Shown here: positions 41,764 through 50,710 of the stretch, piece by piece
Layout: every line of letters starts with the position of its first letter
Numbering within the stretch: the stretch's first letter is position 1
Source: Desulfovibrio psychrotolerans
GTDB lineage: Bacteria > Desulfobacterota > Desulfovibrionia > Desulfovibrionales > Desulfovibrionaceae
NCBI RefSeq assembly: GCF_013340305.1
Contig: NZ_BLVP01000008.1
Location: 297,408-361,407, forward strand
Direction of reading: 5' to 3'
Length of the DNA stretch: 64,000 bases
Notes under the pieces: generated by a model
Told to the model about the DNA's origin: nothing
Databases searched by the model: none
The model's input: only the letters and a program-made list of their open reading frames with translations
Position numbers and translations under genes: made by a program

Positions 41764-43959
41764 TCAGCGTTTTTTGCCGGAGCGGCTGTTCCAGTCTGGC
41801 CTTTGGGATGACTGGCTGCCGCCTTGTCCGCCTGCTTTCCCCGTGCCGCTGTTGGCATTTCCACCGCCCTGCGCCGGTTTTTTCCCTTTGGGGCCGGAAT
41901 GCTGCGGCCCGCCGTTGCTGCGGGGGCGTTGCGGCGGGTTGTCCCTGTCGGGCTGGTCGGAGTGTTCAGAATGCCCAGAACGGCCAGAACGTTCAGAACG
42001 GCCAGAGCGGTCGGAACGGTCGGAACGGTCGGAATGGGCAGAGCGCTCAGAACGGGCAGTGTTCTGATCCCGGCGTCCCTGCCGCGCTGTACTCTGCCGT
42101 GCGGAGTGTCCTGCCTCTGTGTTCTGCTTTTCCGCGTCGGGCATGAGAATGTGATGCTGGCGCAGACGTTGCGCATCCGTGCGGGCAACGTACAGGGGGG
42201 TGCCGTCCGGTGCCGCAGCCGTGAAAAACATGGCCGTGGCCACGGTGCCCGGCGTGGGAATAAAACACTGCACCTGCCGGGGGCGCCAGCCCCTGCGGGC
42301 AAGCCAGTCACCCAGTGCGCGCATGTCGTTGTCCGTGCAGCCGGGAAAACCGCTCATGAGGTAGGGCACCACATACTGTTCCTTTCCCGCCGCCTCCGAA
42401 TAGCGCTCAAAGGCGCGCAGAAACGCCTCAAACACCGTCAGGCCGGGCTTGCGCATAAGGTGCAGCACCGTGTCGCAGATATGCTCGGGGGCAACCTTGA
42501 GCTGGCCGCCCGTAAATTCCATGGTGTACGCGCGCATGGCATTGTCATCGCGCATGGCAAGGTCAAACCGCACGCCGCTGGCAACGCGCACATGGCGTAT
42601 GTGCTGCTCATCGCGTATGCGCCGCAGCATGTCCACGGCCAAGGACTGGTCCACCTTGAACTGCGGGCACACGCCGGGATGCATGCAGCTTGTGCGCCTG
42701 CATGTGGCCGGGTCTGCCGCGCACCGGGCCTGCCACATGTTGGCCGAGGGGCCGCCCACATCACTTATGGAGCCGTTGAAGCGCGGAATGGCCGACATGG
42801 CCCGCACCTCGGAAAGGATGGAGTCGCGGCTGCGCGAGGCAATCCGCCTGCCCTGATGCAGTGCCAGCGAGCAGAAAGAACACCCGCCCCCGCACCCTCT
42901 GTGGGTGGTTATGCTGGTCTGAATCATGGCTTCGGCCGGAATGGGCTGCGTGTAAGCCGGATGCGCCCTGCGGGCAAAGGGCAGGGCGTAGAGGCTGTCC
43001 ATCTCCGCCTCTTCAAGGGGCGGCGCGGGCGGCGCAAGCACCACGGCGCGGTCGCCGGAAGGCTGCACGGCCCATGCCTGCGCTGCCTGAACGTGACGCT
43101 CCAGCATGAGGGTCGCTTCCATGAGCAGGGCCGGGGTGTGTTCCATGGCTTCATGGGATGGCAGGCACATGACGGTGGCGTCTTCAGGTATCCCTTCTGC
43201 GTGGCAGGGGTTTTCCGCATCTTCCCCGCGGTGTAACAGGCGGCCCATGACAGCCGTGCCGGGAATACCGAACGAGGCCCGCCGCAGGGCTGCCGCGTCC
43301 GCCGTGCCGGTATCGTCAAGACTCAGCGCCATGGCTCCCGCAAGGGCAAGAATAGCCCGTTCGCCCATGCCGTAAACAAGGCAGTCGGCCTTGCTGTCCT
43401 GCAAAATGGGGCGGCGCAGTTTGTCCGTCCAGAAGTCGTAATGCGTTATACGCCGCAGGGAGGCTTCAATGCCGCCTATGACCACACCCATGCCCGGAAA
43501 CGCCTGTCTCACAAGGCTTGTGTAAACGGTTACAGCCCTGTTGGGGCGCGCTCCCGCCTTGCCGCCGGGGGTATAGGCATCATCGTGGCGTTTTTTGCGA
43601 AAGGCCGTGTAATGGGCCAGCATGGAGTCCAGCGCGCCTGCGGAAACGGCGGTGAACAGGGTAGGGCGGCCCATGCGCTGCACGTCCTGCGGAGTATCCC
43701 AGCGCGGCTGGCTGATAACCCCCGTGCGGTAGCCGTGCGCCACAAGCCAGCGGCCCAGCAGGGCGGCGGCAAAGCTCGGGTGGTCCACGTATCCGTCGCC
43801 GGAAACGATGAGGATATCCAGTGCATCCCAGCCGAGGCGGTCCATCTCTTCGCGGGTCATGGGAAGAAAGGGCGGCTGCTCAAGCGGGGTGCGGTGCTGC
43901 GCAGGGGTCACAAAAGGCGTTCCGGCAATCGCCGGGCGGGGTGGGGTGGGGGTGTGCAT
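41764..43959 (-). CDS. YgiQ-family radical SAM protein
   Basis: Predicted 731-residue cytosolic iron-sulfur enzyme. The [4Fe-4S] cluster motif CxxxCxxC is in TTHRGCGGGCSFCSLALHQG (about residues 350-370), the order GG-CSFC being the YgiQ hallmark. The N-terminal domain has LDILIVSGDGYVDHPSFAAA and VVIGGIEASLRRITHYDFW, and the later KVAPEHICDTVLHLMRKPG and YLMSGFPGCTDNDMRAL are also typical. No substrate of YgiQ proteins is established. The C-terminal 90 residues are a repetitive tail of Ser-Asp-Arg and Ser-Gly-Arg triplets ending in a basic segment, a possible RNA-binding or disordered region. The ATG at 43959 coincides with the predicted transcription start; an alternative in-frame ATG is at 43860, also without Shine-Dalgarno. 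Confidence 0.88.
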   Translation of the reverse strand: MHTPTPPRPAIAGTPFVTPAQHRTPLEQPPFLPMTREEMDRLGWDALDILIVSGDGYVDHPSFAAALLGRWLVAHGYRTGVISQPRWDTPQDVQRMGRPTLFTAVSAGALDSMLAHYTAFRKKRHDDAYTPGGKAGARPNRAVTVYTSLVRQAFPGMGVVIGGIEASLRRITHYDFWTDKLRRPILQDSKADCLVYGMGERAILALAGAMALSLDDTGTADAAALRRASFGIPGTAVMGRLLHRGEDAENPCHAEGIPEDATVMCLPSHEAMEHTPALLMEATLMLERHVQAAQAWAVQPSGDRAVVLAPPAPPLEEAEMDSLYALPFARRAHPAYTQPIPAEAMIQTSITTHRGCGGGCSFCSLALHQGRRIASRSRDSILSEVRAMSAIPRFNGSISDVGGPSANMWQARCAADPATCRRTSCMHPGVCPQFKVDQSLAVDMLRRIRDEQHIRHVRVASGVRFDLAMRDDNAMRAYTMEFTGGQLKVAPEHICDTVLHLMRKPGLTVFEAFLRAFERYSEAAGKEQYVVPYLMSGFPGCTDNDMRALGDWLARRGWRPRQVQCFIPTPGTVATAMFFTAAAPDGTPLYVARTDAQRLRQHHILMPDAEKQNTEAGHSARQSTARQGRRDQNTARSERSAHSDRSDRSDRSGRSERSGRSGHSEHSDQPDRDNPPQRPRSNGGPQHSGPKGKKPAQGGGNANSGTGKAGGQGGSQSSQRPDWNSRSGKKR

Positions 43960-43965
43960 GCGCGG

Positions 43966-43993
43966 ACTATAGCAGGCCGCCCGGAAATGGCAA
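43966..43993 (-). promoter_or_regulatory. Strong predicted promoter giving a leaderless radical SAM mRNA
   Basis: On the minus strand: TTGCCA (43993-43988), 16-base spacer, TATAGT (43971-43966), then CCGCGC and the A of the ATG at 43959. The start site is thus predicted at the start codon itself. Confidence 0.6.
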
Positions 43994-43997
43994 TCAG

Positions 43998-44040
43998 GCG
44001 TATAGCGGCGTATGGCGGCATATTGCGGCGTATTGCTCCG
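43998..44040. repeat. 10-bp tandem array upstream of the radical SAM promoter
   Basis: Four 10-base units of the form TATNGCGGCG/A: GCGTATAGCG, GCGTATGGCG, GCATATTGCG, GCGTATTGCT. The array begins 5 bases from the predicted -35 of the minus-strand gene. Confidence 0.8.
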
Positions 44041-44248
44041 TAGACTTGTCCCTGTCTGCCTGCGCAAGCCCTGTCTGCCTGTACAAGCGGTTTGTGCGGG
44101 AGTCTTTGTTGCGGAAAGCTTGCGGAACCATGCGGTGTCCGTGCCCCCGCCTGCATGTCACATGATGCCGGAAATATGCGAATACTCGGCAGATTGCGGA
44201 TTCGGAGGCTTGCCTTTCCTGCGGTGCTGTATTACGTGAGCATTATAT

Positions 44249-44276
44249 TTGCCATTCCGTAGGGATATCGTATTGT
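44249..44276 (+). promoter_or_regulatory. Predicted promoter of the FapA/DUF342 gene
   Basis: TTGCCA (44249-44254), 16-base spacer, TATTGT (44271-44276). Start near 44283, about 100 bases before the ATG at 44383. It has the same -35 and spacing as the divergent promoter. Confidence 0.5.
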
Positions 44277-44382
44277 GCGCATCGGCGTTCGGGCCGTGAC
44301 CGGAGGGATTCCGGGCAGATACGTGAAACCGCAAAGACGTTGCGCACGGACAGGCCAGCACACCGCAGCAAGGGGGTGGTGT

Positions 44383-46377
44383 ATGACGTTTACCACTGCC
44401 GCTTCCGGCAGAGTGGACGCCGTAAAGGCCGGGATGCCCGGTGCTGCCGTTCGCCATGGTGCCGATACTGCTGCAACAGGCACCGGCGAAGATGCCATGC
44501 TGCGTTTTTCCGGCACACAGGACCGCATGAAGGTCGGCGTAGCCCGGTATATCCCGCCCAGCGGCGGGGGCAGGCCCCTGACTGTGGAGCGCATCCGCAA
44601 ACTGCTGGCGGAAGCAGGGGTCAAGGTACCCCTGAGCGAGAAAGGCGCGGAAAAGCTGCTGCACTGCATCAGCACCGGCGGGGCTGTTGACCGCATTGTC
44701 ATTGCCCGTGGTGTGCAGCCGGAAAACGGCAAAGACGCCTACATAGTCCCATACGGCAACTTCAATTATCCCGTCTTTCCGGGTCAGGCCATAGGCAATC
44801 TGGTGGCCGCCGTCATGCCCAAGCCCGGCATGCGGGTGGATGGCTCGGAAATTCCCCCTCACCTGCCCCATAAGCCCCGCGATATAGTGATCGGCGAAAA
44901 CGGCCATTGTGTTCTGGACCCCGCATCGCGTGATATTTCCTCCACCGTGTTCGGATTGGTGCAGGCCACGGATACCGCTATCAGCGTCACTCCGCTGGTG
45001 TCCGTTTCAGAGGATGCCATGCAGGCGTCGGTCCGGCTTCATTTCCGCGATATGGAAGGAGCTCCGCTCACCAAGGCGCGGGTGCTGGGGGTGCTGCATG
45101 CCCTGCATGTTCCCGTTGCTCTGGTGGATCAGGCTGCCATTGAAGAGGCACTGGAGCGGTGCGAGCGCACAGGCAAGCCTTCGGAGCCTGTTGTGCTGGC
45201 ACGTGGGCGGCAGCCCGTGCACGGGAGAGACGGATATGTGGAAATGCTGTCAGAGGAGCGCGAAGCTGCTCCTGTGGGCATGACCAAAGCCAACGGTGCC
45301 ATAGACTTCCGCAACCGGGGGCTTTTGCCCTCCGCACGGGCAGGCGCGGCAGTGGCCGTGGTGCATCCTCCCACGCGTGGTGTTGCCGGGGTGGACGTGC
45401 TGGGCAATGTGCTGCCCGCCAATGACGGGCAACCCGCAAAGGTGACGCTGGACAGAAGCGTTGCGCTGGATGCGGACGGTAAAACTGTTCTGGCGCAGGT
45501 GGACGGGCTTGCGCAGTATGTCGGGGGCACGCTTTCCGTACAGGAAGTGGTGCAGGTGGACGGAGATGTGGATTTTTCCACCGGCAATATTCACGTTGCC
45601 ACGGGGTCTGTCCGGGTAAAAGGCACGGTGCTTTCCGGCTTTTCGGTAAAGACTCCCGGTTCGCTGGTGGTGGGGGCCGCCATAGAGTCCGCCCGCATCA
45701 TGGCGGGGGGCAATGTGGAGGTGGCGGGCGGCATACTGATGATGGAAAAGGGGTATGTCCGCTGTGGCGGCAGCGTGCACGCGGGATTTGTGAACGAGGC
45801 GGTCATAGAGGCCCGTGATGATGTGGTGGTGCGCGACTTCATGCTGCACTCCACGGTGCTGTGCGGCGGCAGGGTTATTGCCACCACCGGGCGGGGTAGA
45901 ATTCAGGGCGGCAGCATCACCTGCATGGGCGGTGTGGAAGCTCTGGAACTGGGCGCAGAACTGGGCGTGGCAACCAAGGTGACGGTGGCTGTAAGCTCCA
46001 AGGCTCTGCGCGAGCTGGAAAAAGAGCGCGATACCGTAAAAGAGGCTCTGATCAAGCTGACGGCCAAGTTCGGCGAGGGAGCGGAAGAAGAACTGCTCAT
46101 GCGTGCCCGCCCGGAACAGTACAAGGCCATAGAGGCAGCCTTGGCCCTGCGGGAGACCCTGACGAACAAATACAACGACCTGCGGGAGCAGGTGGCGGAG
46201 GCGCGGGTGCGGGCGTCTGCGAAGCTGCTGGATAAGCGGGTTGCCGTGAGCGGCGTGGTGCATCCCGGCACTGTCATCACCATAGGCGAGGCGGTGTTCA
46301 CCGTGTCACATCCCATTCAGGCCGCGGTGTTCCGCTATGTGCCGGAAAGCAGGCGTATAGAGGTCGTTTCCGCCTGA
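44383..46377 (+). CDS. FapA family protein (DUF342)
   Basis: Predicted 664-residue cytosolic protein of the FapA (flagellar assembly protein A, DUF342) family. The N-terminal part includes GVQPENGKDAYIVPYG and a second copy-like segment GRQPVHGRDGYVEMLSEE, then the core FRNRGLLPSARAGAAVAVVHPP (the 'vk.Gd.la...p..G..G.dv.G' region) and GKTVLAQVDGLAQYVGGTLS. The centre (about 390-520) is a right-handed beta-helix like bactofilin/MinC folds, with VDGDVDFSTGNIHVATGSVRV. A coiled coil covers about 545-620. FapA proteins are linked to flagellar placement or assembly in a few bacteria. AGGGGGTGG precedes the ATG at 44383. Confidence 0.88.
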   Translation: MTFTTAASGRVDAVKAGMPGAAVRHGADTAATGTGEDAMLRFSGTQDRMKVGVARYIPPSGGGRPLTVERIRKLLAEAGVKVPLSEKGAEKLLHCISTGGAVDRIVIARGVQPENGKDAYIVPYGNFNYPVFPGQAIGNLVAAVMPKPGMRVDGSEIPPHLPHKPRDIVIGENGHCVLDPASRDISSTVFGLVQATDTAISVTPLVSVSEDAMQASVRLHFRDMEGAPLTKARVLGVLHALHVPVALVDQAAIEEALERCERTGKPSEPVVLARGRQPVHGRDGYVEMLSEEREAAPVGMTKANGAIDFRNRGLLPSARAGAAVAVVHPPTRGVAGVDVLGNVLPANDGQPAKVTLDRSVALDADGKTVLAQVDGLAQYVGGTLSVQEVVQVDGDVDFSTGNIHVATGSVRVKGTVLSGFSVKTPGSLVVGAAIESARIMAGGNVEVAGGILMMEKGYVRCGGSVHAGFVNEAVIEARDDVVVRDFMLHSTVLCGGRVIATTGRGRIQGGSITCMGGVEALELGAELGVATKVTVAVSSKALRELEKERDTVKEALIKLTAKFGEGAEEELLMRARPEQYKAIEAALALRETLTNKYNDLREQVAEARVRASAKLLDKRVAVSGVVHPGTVITIGEAVFTVSHPIQAAVFRYVPESRRIEVVSA

Positions 46378-46564
46378 TCCGTTTTTCGTGAAATACCTGT
46401 CCGGGCGGCATTGCGCCACACGCAGCGTTAAGCTTCCTTTGCAGGCGTTGCACATACCCGTCGTGCCGGATGATTGTCGCTGCGGCCCCTCGGTATCGCC
46501 CTGCGCAGGGCACAGGTATCACACGGTGCACGACACAGATAATACACAGCGCACGGCCGCATAA

Positions 46565-46595
46565 GAAAAACCCCGCCTCATGTAGAGACGGGGTT
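46565..46595 (-). terminator. Intrinsic terminator after the EF-hand gene
   Basis: Minus-strand stem AACCCCGTCTC, loop TACAT, GAGGCGGGGTT (11 pairs with one G-T), followed by TTTC. It lies about 50 bases past the EF-hand stop. Confidence 0.7.
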
Positions 46596-46646
46596 GATTT
46601 TTGCTGCTTCATGCACCGCCGGAACCGGATGCGGTGTTTCGGGCGG

Positions 46647-47003
46647 TTATTCCGACTTCTTGGGCGGCTCTATGAGCATCTTGCCCTTGGATGAGGTATC
46701 CGGGTGTCCGGGAGGCATGCCGCCCTTGCCCATTCCTCCGCCCGTTCCGCCGCCCATTCCGCCTTTGCCGGAAGCGCCGTGCGAATCGGTAAAGGCGTGC
46801 CATTCGTCATGCGAAATCTCGCCGTTGGCATCGCTGTCTATGGCGTCGAACGCGGCCTTCTTCATGGAAGGATACTGGGCTTCAAACTCTTCCCAGGTTA
46901 CCGTGCCGCTGGAATCCTTGTCCATGTGGTCGAACTTGTCGTCCGCCGCTCCGGGCGTGGTCCACAGGCAGGTTATGAGAGCCGCGAGAGCGAGTTTTTT
47001 CAT
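46647..47003 (-). CDS. Secreted EF-hand calcium-binding protein
   Basis: Predicted 118-residue exported protein. A signal peptide (MKKLALAALITCLWTTPGAA, cut before DDKF) is followed by two EF-hand loops: DKDSSGTVTWEE (about residues 29-40) and DSDANGEISHDE (about 54-65), each with D at 1, 3, the turn G at 6, the hydrophobic residue at 8 and E at 12. The tail is Gly/Met-rich (GKGGMGGGTGGGMGKGGM) and then Lys/Pro-rich. It probably binds calcium in the periplasm or outside the cell. GGAG lies upstream of the ATG at 47003, which is preferred to farther starts because it begins the signal peptide. Confidence 0.8.
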   Translation of the reverse strand: MKKLALAALITCLWTTPGAADDKFDHMDKDSSGTVTWEEFEAQYPSMKKAAFDAIDSDANGEISHDEWHAFTDSHGASGKGGMGGGTGGGMGKGGMPPGHPDTSSKGKMLIEPPKKSE

Positions 47004-47323
47004 TCCGTCTCCTTGCCGCCGCAGGGCGGCCTGTATGCTGTACGTCCGTATGACCGTAACCGATTCGGGCGCGCGGTATACCCTGTGTGCCATAGGCGTC
47101 GCAGGGGCCTGCACCCGTTTCCGGGAAGAGATACTCCGTCTGTTCCGTCGTGTCCAGCGTTGGCGCGTTTCTCCGCACAATATGGACGGGAACGTCCGTT
47201 GTGCACGGCCTGCATGAAAAAAAGCCCGCACCCGGTATATGCGGCACATGTGGCAGGCGGGGCAGGCGTAAGGAAGGGGAGAATGCCCTTGTATTTCGCT
47301 CGGTTCTCATGCTTCCGTGCACG

Positions 47324-47352
47324 AAAAAGCCCCTTTCCTTGCGGAAAGGGGC
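47324..47352 (-). terminator. Terminator of tRNA-Asn copy 1
   Basis: Minus-strand stem GCCCCTTTCC, loop GCAA, GGAAAGGGGC, then five T. Ten perfect pairs, ending 9 bases past the CCA end of the tRNA. Confidence 0.85.
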
Positions 47353-47361
47353 GTAGCGCTC

Positions 47362-47437
47362 TGGCTCCCCGGACAGGACTTGAACCTGTAACCTAGTGAT
47401 TAACAGTCACCCGCTCTGCCGATTGAGCCACCGGGGA
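47362..47437 (-). tRNA. tRNA-Asn (anticodon GTT), copy 1
   Basis: 76 bases on the minus strand with a 7-bp acceptor stem (TCCCCGG at the 5' end, CCGGGGA near the 3' end), G discriminator and encoded CCA. The D arm holds GGCTCAATCGGCAGAGC, the anticodon loop is CTGTTAA (anticodon GTT), and the T arm has GGTTCAAGTCC. It is identical to copy 2. Confidence 0.97.
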
Positions 47438-47479
47438 TCGTGGCGGTACGCGCCTTGCGGTGCGTCCGACGAGGGAAGA

Positions 47480-47508
47480 GATTTACGGATTTCGTTTGCC
47501 TGCGTCAA
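47480..47508 (-). promoter_or_regulatory. Predicted promoter of tRNA-Asn copy 1
   Basis: On the minus strand: TTGACG (47508-47503), 17-base spacer, TAAATC (47485-47480). Start near 47473, about 36 bases before the mature tRNA. Confidence 0.5.
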
Positions 47509-47561
47509 GGAAAATGTCGTGAGGAGGGAATAATTCCTTGCATCACGAGGGGCTGCGCACG

Positions 47562-47590
47562 AAAAAGCCCCTTTCCTTGCGGAAAGGGGC
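47562..47590 (-). terminator. Terminator of tRNA-Asn copy 2
   Basis: Same stem-loop and T5 as after copy 1 (stem 47567-47576 with 47581-47590). Confidence 0.85.
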
Positions 47591-47599
47591 TTAGCGCTC

Positions 47600-47675
47600 T
47601 GGCTCCCCGGACAGGACTTGAACCTGTAACCTAGTGATTAACAGTCACCCGCTCTGCCGATTGAGCCACCGGGGA
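47600..47675 (-). tRNA. tRNA-Asn (anticodon GTT), copy 2
   Basis: 76-base minus-strand tRNA, identical to copy 1 over its full length, with anticodon GTT and encoded CCA. The duplicated block (119 bases at 47319-47437 and 47557-47675, offset 238) includes the tRNA and its terminator with a single mismatch, but not the promoter. Confidence 0.97.
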
Positions 47676-47717
47676 ATATCGGCCAAGACGCGGCACAGTG
47701 CGTGACGCGCGGAAAAG

Positions 47718-47747
47718 TCTCTAAGCGAAAGCGGAGCAAACAGTCAA
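47718..47747 (-). promoter_or_regulatory. Predicted promoter of tRNA-Asn copy 2
   Basis: On the minus strand: TTGACT (47747-47742), 17-18-base spacer, TTAGAG/TAGAGA (47724-47718). Start near 47711, about 36 bases before the mature tRNA, the same distance as for copy 1 although the sequences differ. Confidence 0.45.
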
Positions 47748-47815
47748 GCCCGATTTCCGTAATTTTGATTTTTTGTTGAAATCATGTTTTTACCTTAGTG
47801 AGCGGGCACGGTTTC

Positions 47816-47844
47816 TTGACGGCAGTGGACAATTGGCATAACCC
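47816..47844 (+). promoter_or_regulatory. Possible promoter of the lysS-led envelope operon
   Basis: TTGACG (47816-47821), 17-base spacer, TAACCC (47839-47844). The -10 is weak. The start would be near 47851, about 39 bases before the TTG start of lysS. Confidence 0.35.
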
Positions 47845-47889
47845 TTCCCAATTCAGCACTGACCGAATCCACTACACGGAGTTATTGCC

Positions 47890-49473
47890 TTGAGCGACCA
47901 GGAAAAATCAAAGCGGCCTATCATCAAGCTACCTACAAAATCCAAGCATGCCGACTATTTTATGCCCATGCTGGAGAGTTTTGCCAACCGCGATGATCTG
48001 AACGAAGTGGTCAAGAACAGGGTGGCAAAATCCTGTGAACTGCTTGAGGCGGGATATCCTCTCTTTCCCAATGGTTTTCGCAAGCAGGACGACTTTTCCG
48101 AGATCAGGGCCGAATTTGAAGGGCTGGAGGCGGAAGAGCTGGAAGGGCTGGACCGTGAATTTCAGTGTGCCGGGCGCATTGTCGCCGTGCGCTCGTTCGG
48201 CAAGGTAACCTTCTTCCAGATGCTGGACCGCAGCGGCAAGATGCAGTGCTACACCGCGCGCGAGGTGCTGGGCGACGAAGAATACGCCATGTTCAAGAAG
48301 CTGGACATAGGCGATATCGTCGGGGTTCGCGGTACGCTTTTCCGCACCAAGACAGGCGAACTGACTCTCTCGTGCAGCAACGTGAAACTGCTCACCAAAT
48401 CTATCCGCCCGCTGCCGGAAAAGTATCATGGTCTCAAGGATGTGGAAACCCGCTACCGCCAGCGGTATGTGGACCTCATCGTCACGCCCCGCACGCGCGA
48501 AATCTTCCGCAAGCGAACGCAGATAGTGCGCGAATTCCGCCGCTTCATGGAAAGCCACGGCTTCATGGAGGTAGAAACCCCCATGATGCAGCCCATTCCC
48601 GGCGGTGCAACGGCGCGCCCGTTCATGACGCACCATAATGCGCTGGATATCCAGCTTTACATGCGCATCGCCCCGGAGCTGTATCTCAAGCGTCTTCTTG
48701 TGGGCGGGTATGAAAAAGTTTTCGAGATAAACCGCAACTTCCGCAACGAAGGGACATCCACCCAGCACAACCCGGAATTCACCATGTGTGAATTCTACTG
48801 GGCGTATGCCACGTTCGAAGACCTTATGGACCTCACCGAGCAGTTGTTCGGCCATATCGCGCAGGCGGTGTGCGGCAGCACGGTGATCACCTATCAGGAA
48901 CAGGAAATTGATCTCACGCCGGGCACATGGACCCGCATGGGCTTTCTGGAATCGCTGGAAAAGATCGGCGGACACACGCCGGAACTGTATCTGGACTACA
49001 ACAAGCTGGCCACCTATATCCGCGAGCGCGGCGAAAAGGTGGTCAAGGGCGAAAAGCTGGCCAAATTGCAGGCAAAGCTGTTCGATCTGGATGTGGAACC
49101 GCGCCTTGTGCAGCCCCATTTCATCTATCACTATCCCACAGATATTTCACCTCTTTCCCGCCGCAACGAGCAGGACCCCTCGGTGACGGACCGGTTTGAA
49201 CTGTTCATGACCGGACGCGAGCTTGCCAACGCCTTTTCCGAACTGAACGATCCCGTGGACCAGCGGTTGCGGTTCCTTGATCAGGTGGCGGAAAAGGAAG
49301 CAGGCGATGACGAGGCACACTTCATGGATGAAGATTACCTGCGCGCGCTGGAATACGGCATGCCCCCGGCGGCAGGACAGGGCATAGGCATAGACCGGCT
49401 GGTCATGCTGCTCACAGACTCCGCCTCCATCCGCGAAGTCATTCTGTTCCCCCTGCTCAAGCCGGAGATGTAG
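47890..49473 (+). CDS. lysS: Lysyl-tRNA synthetase, class II
   Basis: Charges tRNA-Lys with lysine. The 527-residue protein has the N-terminal OB-fold anticodon domain (about 75-185, with [20 protein letters not shown]), class II motif 1 around [20 protein letters not shown], motif 2 in [20 protein letters not shown], and motif 3 in [20 protein letters not shown]. The start is TTG at 47890, as no ATG fits, with GGAG about 9 bases upstream. The N-terminus has some 20 residues more than E. coli LysS. The lolC gene starts 10 bases after its stop, so the two are likely co-transcribed. Confidence 0.96.
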   Translation: MSDQEKSKRPIIKLPTKSKHADYFMPMLESFANRDDLNEVVKNRVAKSCELLEAGYPLFPNGFRKQDDFSEIRAEFEGLEAEELEGLDREFQCAGRIVAVRSFGKVTFFQMLDRSGKMQCYTAREVLGDEEYAMFKKLDIGDIVGVRGTLFRTKTGELTLSCSNVKLLTKSIRPLPEKYHGLKDVETRYRQRYVDLIVTPRTREIFRKRTQIVREFRRFMESHGFMEVETPMMQPIPGGATARPFMTHHNALDIQLYMRIAPELYLKRLLVGGYEKVFEINRNFRNEGTSTQHNPEFTMCEFYWAYATFEDLMDLTEQLFGHIAQAVCGSTVITYQEQEIDLTPGTWTRMGFLESLEKIGGHTPELYLDYNKLATYIRERGEKVVKGEKLAKLQAKLFDLDVEPRLVQPHFIYHYPTDISPLSRRNEQDPSVTDRFELFMTGRELANAFSELNDPVDQRLRFLDQVAEKEAGDDEAHFMDEDYLRALEYGMPPAAGQGIGIDRLVMLLTDSASIREVILFPLLKPEM

Positions 49474-49483
49474 GCCCCGGCAC

Positions 49484-50710
49484 ATGAGTTTTGAATCATT
49501 CATCGCGCTGCGCTACCTGAGAGCGCGAAGCAAGCAGACCTTTATCTCTGTCATTTCCGTCATTTCCATTCTGGGCGTGGCACTGGGAGTGGCATCGCTC
49601 ATCGTGGTTCTGGGTGTCATGAACGGGTTCACCAAGGACCTGCGGGATAAAATTCTCGGCGTCAACGCCCATGCCATCACCATGTCCGTGAGCGGGCCTT
49701 TCGCGGATTTCGAAAAGACCATGCAAACCGTGCTGCAGGTGCCCGGCGTTGTGGGAGCCACCCCCTTCATCTATTCGGAAGTCATGATCTCCGGTTCCGG
49801 CGGCGTAAAAGGGCTGGTGCTGCGCGGCGTGGACCCGGATACCGCCGAAAGCGTGCTCTCCATACGCGAACACATGGAAGACGGCGGATTTGTGCGTCTT
49901 AAAGAAGACGGCATGCCCGGCATCATCATCGGCAAAGAACTGGCGCAGCGGCTCGGAGCGGGCATAGGCAGCCGGGTGAATCTGCTTTCGCCCTCCGGCA
50001 CGCGAACCTCCACGGGGTTCACTCCCCGCGTACGCAATCTGCGCGTGGTGGGGCTGTTCAAAACCGGCATGTGGGAGTATGATTCCTCGCTGGGATTCGT
50101 CTCCCTGCAGTCGGCGCGCGAACTGCTGGGGTGGGAAGAAGAACTGGTCACCGGGCTGGAAATGACTGTGCAGGACGTGTACCGTGCCGACAAAGTGGCC
50201 GAAGACGTATCCGCCGCGCTGGGCGGGTATCCCTTTTATTCGCGCAACTGGATGGAGATGAACGCCAACCTGTTCGCCGCCCTCAAGCTGGAAAAAACGG
50301 CCATGGGCATCATCCTCACGCTCATCGTGCTGGTGGGTTCCTTCTCCATTGTCACCACGCTGGTCATGCTGGTCATGGAAAAAACACGCGATATTGCCAT
50401 CCTCATGTCCATGGGAGCCACCCGCAGACAGGTCCGGCGCATCTTCATGCTGCAGGGCACTATCATCGGTGCGGTGGGAACCTGTCTGGGCTTTGCGCTG
50501 GGGCTGGCCGCCGCCTACCTGCTCAAGCAATATCAGTTCATAGAACTTCCCAAAGGTGTCTATTCACTGGATAAACTTCCTGTCCTTATAGAGTGGATAG
50601 ATCTGCTCATCATCGGTGTTTCAGCCATGCTGCTCTGTTTTGTGGCCACCATTTACCCTGCGCGGCAAGCGGCCGGGTTGCAGCCTGTCGAAGCCCTGAG
50701 GTATGAATGA
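49484..50710 (+). CDS. lolC: Lipoprotein-releasing ABC transporter permease LolC/E
   Basis: Inner-membrane subunit of the Lol system, which lifts outer-membrane lipoproteins off the inner membrane for LolA. Predicted 408 residues with four membrane segments: one near residues 20-45 ([20 protein letters not shown]), a large periplasmic MacB-like domain (about 50-265), and three near the C-terminus (about 270-395). The start [20 protein letters not shown] and [20 protein letters not shown] (coupling helix) are typical. Only one permease gene is present, so a homodimeric LolC/E (LolF-like) arrangement is likely. The stop overlaps the lolD start as ATGA. Confidence 0.93.
   Translation: MSFESFIALRYLRARSKQTFISVISVISILGVALGVASLIVVLGVMNGFTKDLRDKILGVNAHAITMSVSGPFADFEKTMQTVLQVPGVVGATPFIYSEVMISGSGGVKGLVLRGVDPDTAESVLSIREHMEDGGFVRLKEDGMPGIIIGKELAQRLGAGIGSRVNLLSPSGTRTSTGFTPRVRNLRVVGLFKTGMWEYDSSLGFVSLQSARELLGWEEELVTGLEMTVQDVYRADKVAEDVSAALGGYPFYSRNWMEMNANLFAALKLEKTAMGIILTLIVLVGSFSIVTTLVMLVMEKTRDIAILMSMGATRRQVRRIFMLQGTIIGAVGTCLGFALGLAAAYLLKQYQFIELPKGVYSLDKLPVLIEWIDLLIIGVSAMLLCFVATIYPARQAAGLQPVEALRYE

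Larger units (their letters stand above)
43960..44382. other. Divergent intergenic region between the radical SAM gene and fapA
   Basis: It holds opposed promoters (43966-43993 minus; 44249-44276 plus), a 10-bp array next to the minus promoter, and a 19-bp direct duplication at 44050-44087 (CCCTGTCTGCCTGNNCAAG twice). No gene recognised. Confidence 0.6.

Noticed and set aside
47319-47675. Insertion sequence or integrated element at the tRNA pair
   Set aside because: The space between the copies is only about 120 bases and holds a promoter but no integrase or inverted repeats.
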